A stretch of 8,482 bases of DNA from assembly GCA_030631415.1 (NCBI GenBank), contig DAOVLE010000225.1, positions 1-8,482 of the forward strand, written 5' to 3'. Origin of the DNA: JAAEQG01 sp023133475. GTDB lineage: Bacteria; Planctomycetota; Phycisphaerae; UBA1845. Both the position numbers and the translations under genes were made by a program. A model generated the notes under the pieces. It was not told the DNA's origin and did no database searches. It saw only the letters and a program-made list of their open reading frames with translations. Positions 5,946 through 8,482 of the stretch are shown in pieces (position 1 is the first letter of the stretch; every line of letters begins with the position of its first letter).

Positions 5946-8343
5946 GAATGTCAAAAAACGATTTCTGAAAACAGCTCTGGTTCATTTGCTCTGTCTGTTC
6001 GTGATCGCTCCGCCGGCGTTCGCTGTTGTTGAGGATGTCTCCTCTGCGGGCGTCGCCGACACCCCCCCTACCACGACTACAACCACCACTGTTCCGGCTG
6101 AGCAATCCCAAGGTGCGGACTCGTCAACGCCGGAAAAACCGCCGCCCGGCGAGAAGCTCGTGCTACGCAATCCGCGGGCAACGATGGCTGCCTTTTTGAG
6201 CGCTATCGACAAGGCTCAGCGGGGGCAGATCGAACACTACGTTGATGCGCTGGCATGTCTGGACCTCACCGGCCTGTCCGAATTGCCCGAGGACGCCCGC
6301 GTTTCCCAAGGTCGCAAGCTTGCCGCCCTGTTGAACGCTTTCATCACCAAACACGGTGTGGAACTCGAACTCATCCCGGACAATCCGCAGGGTAAGCCGT
6401 ATGTATACAATAAAAGCGCGGACGGGCGCACGATTCAGATAGTGCGGGCTGAGGATGATGTATGGCGTTTCACTTGGGATTCTCTGGCATTTGTCCAGAG
6501 CCCGCCGCCGGAAGCACCCGTGGAGCAAGTTTCGCCGGCAGCGGCTAAGCCGGCTGCCTCGCCGCCGACGGTGCAGGCTGCTCCTGCCCCGCCGGCCCCC
6601 TCCACGCAGGTGCCCACCGAGCACCGTTCCGCCCAGGCCACCATGCGAGCCTTCCTCGAGGCGATGAAGGATGGTGAGGTCGAAGAGGCCTCCAGGTGCC
6701 TGGACTTGTCGGATATCGCGGTGGTCGCACGGAGCGAGAAGGGCGAAGAGCTGGTTTACCTGCTCCACAAAGCCATCAAGTGGACCAAGGATGTCGTTCT
6801 GCCGGTCATCCCCGATGATCCCTTGGGCATCCCTTACATCCTGCGACAGGACGAGTTGGGGATCATCGTCATCGCTCGCCAGGGTGAAGGCAGCGATCGG
6901 CCGGGATACTGGCTCTTCACCAAGAAGACCGTTGCGGGACTCGACGTCTTATACGAGGCTTTGGAGAAACAGGCCAAGCAGGAAGAGGAGGCCTTGCGCA
7001 GGTCAGGCCAATTGCCCGAGGCTCAAGCTGAGGAGGAAGGCGCCGCTCTGCCGCTATCCCTGCAGTTGCGTTCATCTATTCCCGAGCCCCTCAAGGGAAC
7101 TTGGTTTTTGCTCAAACATTGGCAATGGCTGGGGCTTTTGGCTCTCCTGCTGTTGGGCATGTTGGTTTATAAGCTCACCATCGTTTTTTTGCGCACGTTA
7201 ACAGGGTTTTGGCTGAGGCGGCGGGGCGTCACCGTTGACGAGCGTGTACAGCGCAGTTCCTTTAGGCCTGTGGGCATTCTGGCGGCGTCAGCCGTGTGGT
7301 GGTTGGGGTTGACGTGGTTGGCTTTACGCGCCGACGTGCTGATGGTTTTGCTGTTGGCGGTTAAGTTCGTGACCTGCTGGGCCATGGTGTGGACGGTCTA
7401 CCGCGCGGTCGATTTGCTATGTAATTACTTCGCCTTCCTGGCTGCAAGGACTGAAAGTCGAATAGACGATCTGCTGGTGCCGTTGGTTCGCAAGGTGGCC
7501 AAGGTGGCGGTGACGGTTGTTGGCATCGTCTTTATAGTCGAGCAATTCACCGAAGGCCGCCCGCTGCAATTGTTGGCTGGTCTTGGGCTGGGCGGATTGG
7601 CTTTGGCTTTGGCTGCCCAGGACTCGCTCAAGAACCTGTTCGGTTCACTAACTGTCATTGCCGACCGCCCGTTTCAGGTCGGCGACTGGGTGCATATCGG
7701 TGATGTCGATGGCACGGTCGAGTCGGTTGGTTTCCGCAGCACGCGGGTGCGCACGTTTTACAATTCCCAGGTAGTGGTGCCCAACGCCACCTTGATGAAC
7801 GCCACCATTGATAACTACGGGGCGAGAAAGTATCGCCGTGCCAGCGTGACGCTGTCGATCACTTATTCAACCCCGCCGGACAGGATCGACGCCTTTTGCG
7901 AGGGCATCCGCGAACTCATCCGCCTGCACCCTTATACCCGCAAGGATTATTACCACGTATATCTCAACAAGTTCGGCCCATCGTCGCTGGACATCCTGCT
8001 CTATGTGTTCTGGGAGGTGCCGGACTGGTCCACCGAGCTGCGCGAACGGCACCGGTTGTTCGTTGACATTTTGCGGTTGGCTCAAAAGATGGGAGTTGAG
8101 TTTGCCTTCCCGACCCAGACTGTCTGGCTGGAGCGTCGCGGTGGCGAGGCGTCTGATAGTGAGCACCTGGTGCTCAGGCCCGGCAAGGACGATCCATGCT
8201 CCGCCGGGCTTGAACTTGCCGCCGGGGTTTTCAAGGAGGCTTACGGGGCGGACCCGAAACCCCGTGGCCCGGTGGTGATCAACCACGCACCGTTATCCGA
8301 GCGCGAACCAGGGGAGGAAACGGATGAGGGCAATGGTTCGTAG
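5944..8343 (+). CDS. MscS-family mechanosensitive channel with duplicated periplasmic domain
   Basis: This membrane channel is expected to open under membrane tension and release solutes on osmotic downshock. It has 799 residues against about 286 in E. coli MscS. A signal peptide (1-28, cleavage near AFA) is followed by a Thr/Pro-rich linker with seven Thr in a row (43-49). Two related domains come next, at about 73-185 and 227-337. Each has an ATMxAFLxA helix start, a CLDL segment, an IPDxPxGxPY motif and a W-x-F strand, and they are joined by a Pro/Ala-rich linker (186-225). A charged, coiled-coil-like stretch (338-366) precedes membrane segments near 395-416, 443-461, 464-489 and 517-534. 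The pore-lining helix has glycine/alanine-rich packing (545-558) and AAQDSLKNLFGS, then FQVGDWV and VPNATLMN of the MscS beta domain. The C-terminal alpha/beta domain ends near 730, with a 70-residue polar tail. The start has no visible ribosome binding site. Confidence 0.92.
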   Translation: MNVKKRFLKTALVHLLCLFVIAPPAFAVVEDVSSAGVADTPPTTTTTTTVPAEQSQGADSSTPEKPPPGEKLVLRNPRATMAAFLSAIDKAQRGQIEHYVDALACLDLTGLSELPEDARVSQGRKLAALLNAFITKHGVELELIPDNPQGKPYVYNKSADGRTIQIVRAEDDVWRFTWDSLAFVQSPPPEAPVEQVSPAAAKPAASPPTVQAAPAPPAPSTQVPTEHRSAQATMRAFLEAMKDGEVEEASRCLDLSDIAVVARSEKGEELVYLLHKAIKWTKDVVLPVIPDDPLGIPYILRQDELGIIVIARQGEGSDRPGYWLFTKKTVAGLDVLYEALEKQAKQEEEALRRSGQLPEAQAEEEGAALPLSLQLRSSIPEPLKGTWFLLKHWQWLGLLALLLLGMLVYKLTIVFLRTLTGFWLRRRGVTVDERVQRSSFRPVGILAASAVWWLGLTWLALRADVLMVLLLAVKFVTCWAMVWTVYRAVDLLCNYFAFLAARTESRIDDLLVPLVRKVAKVAVTVVGIVFIVEQFTEGRPLQLLAGLGLGGLALALAAQDSLKNLFGSLTVIADRPFQVGDWVHIGDVDGTVESVGFRSTRVRTFYNSQVVVPNATLMNATIDNYGARKYRRASVTLSITYSTPPDRIDAFCEGIRELIRLHPYTRKDYYHVYLNKFGPSSLDILLYVFWEVPDWSTELRERHRLFVDILRLAQKMGVEFAFPTQTVWLERRGGEASDSEHLVLRPGKDDPCSAGLELAAGVFKEAYGADPKPRGPVVINHAPLSEREPGEETDEGNGS
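8313..8317 (+). promoter_or_regulatory. Strong Shine-Dalgarno site inside the channel gene's end
   Basis: GGAGG within GGGGAGGAAA sits 6 nt before an ATG at 8324 that is out of frame with the channel gene. It suggests coupled translation of a following ORF. Confidence 0.35.
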
Positions 8344-8416
8344 TGTTCTGTCGCGATTGATTCGATGGATCGCCGACGCATGGGTGCATGGGTGCATGGG
8401 TGGCCCATCGCTTTAG
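8324..8416 (+). CDS. Possible small or truncated ORF overlapping the channel stop
   Basis: ATG 8324 opens a 30-codon frame overlapping the channel gene by 20 nt. The product begins MRAMVRSVLSRLIRWIADAW, a basic amphipathic or signal-like stretch, and then runs through the 8-bp repeat units and into the hairpin arm, where it stops. The strong ribosome binding site and overlap look like a real translationally coupled gene start. The body of the gene may have been cut off by the repeat. It could equally be a short peptide or chance. No family is recognised. Confidence 0.25.
   Translation: MRAMVRSVLSRLIRWIADAWVHGCMGGPSL
8378..8401 (+). repeat. Three tandem copies of GCATGGGT
   Basis: Three perfect 8-bp units in direct order, the last one running into the left arm of the following hairpin. 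Such units next to a long inverted repeat suggest slippage or the edge of an inserted element. Confidence 0.8.
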
Positions 8417-8479
8417 CGGTGGGGGACACGAATCGCATGGGGTATTCGCGTCCCCCACGGCTAAAGCCATGGGCCACCC
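8398..8479. repeat. Long inverted repeat (36-bp arms, 10-nt loop)
   Basis: 8398-8433 and 8444-8479 are reverse complements with three mismatches. The arms begin GGGTGGCCCAT and contain GCTTTAGC and GTGGGGGAC. The loop is CGCATGGGGT. In RNA it would form a very long hairpin. It lies 54 nt after the channel stop. There is no T-run, so it resembles an inserted structured repeat more than an ordinary terminator, though it could protect or end the transcript. No gene is visible from 8417 to the window end. Confidence 0.8.
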
Positions 8480-8482
8480 AAC

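Noticed and set aside
6163..6768. Minus-strand frame of 201 codons opposite the channel gene
   Set aside because: The Gly/Arg-rich low-complexity stretch mirrors the Pro/Ala linker of the channel. It is a shadow frame.

Overview
The window reads as a segment of a GC-rich bacterial chromosome, most likely from the Planctomycetota or a similar environmental lineage with many interspersed repeats. This assignment is inference. It rests on the style of the secreted 586-residue protein, the large mechanosensitive channel with added periplasmic domains, and the abundant palindromic intergenic repeats. No rRNA, tRNA, CRISPR array, transposase or phage gene was seen. All convincing genes lie on the + strand.

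Positions 1-253 hold no gene. They carry an element of about 189 bp whose ends are imperfect inverted copies built from 9-bp units. Next comes an oligopeptide/dipeptide ABC importer cluster: an OppC/DppC-type permease (257-1249), an OppD/DppD-type ATPase (1406-2521) and an OppF/DppF-type ATPase (2499-3551) that overlaps it by 23 nt. The two ATPases would form the heterodimeric motor. The partner OppB permease and the OppA binding protein are not in the window, so the importer is incomplete here. The permease and first ATPase are separated by repeat debris and a perfect 11-bp-arm palindrome.

Positions 3916-5676 encode a secreted protein of unknown function with a signal peptide and a good ribosome binding site. 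It is bracketed by two copies of one repeat in opposite orientation (about 3525-3783 and 5653-5896). Each copy has short-period ends, a 42-nt core identical between the copies, and a large nested palindrome. A fragment of the same repeat sits on the stop codon of the permease gene.

Positions 5944-8343 encode an MscS-family mechanosensitive channel of 799 residues. It has a signal peptide and two tandem copies of a periplasmic domain before the membrane part. A small ORF with a strong ribosome binding site (8324-8416) overlaps its stop codon and runs straight into a repeat (three 8-bp units, then a 36-bp-arm hairpin) that closes the window.

The genes do not form one obvious pathway. The importer takes up peptides. 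The secreted protein and the channel are envelope proteins whose link to it is only positional. The main unexplained structure is the repeat family, whose copies abut or enter gene 3' ends. In one case they seem to supply the last codons of a protein.
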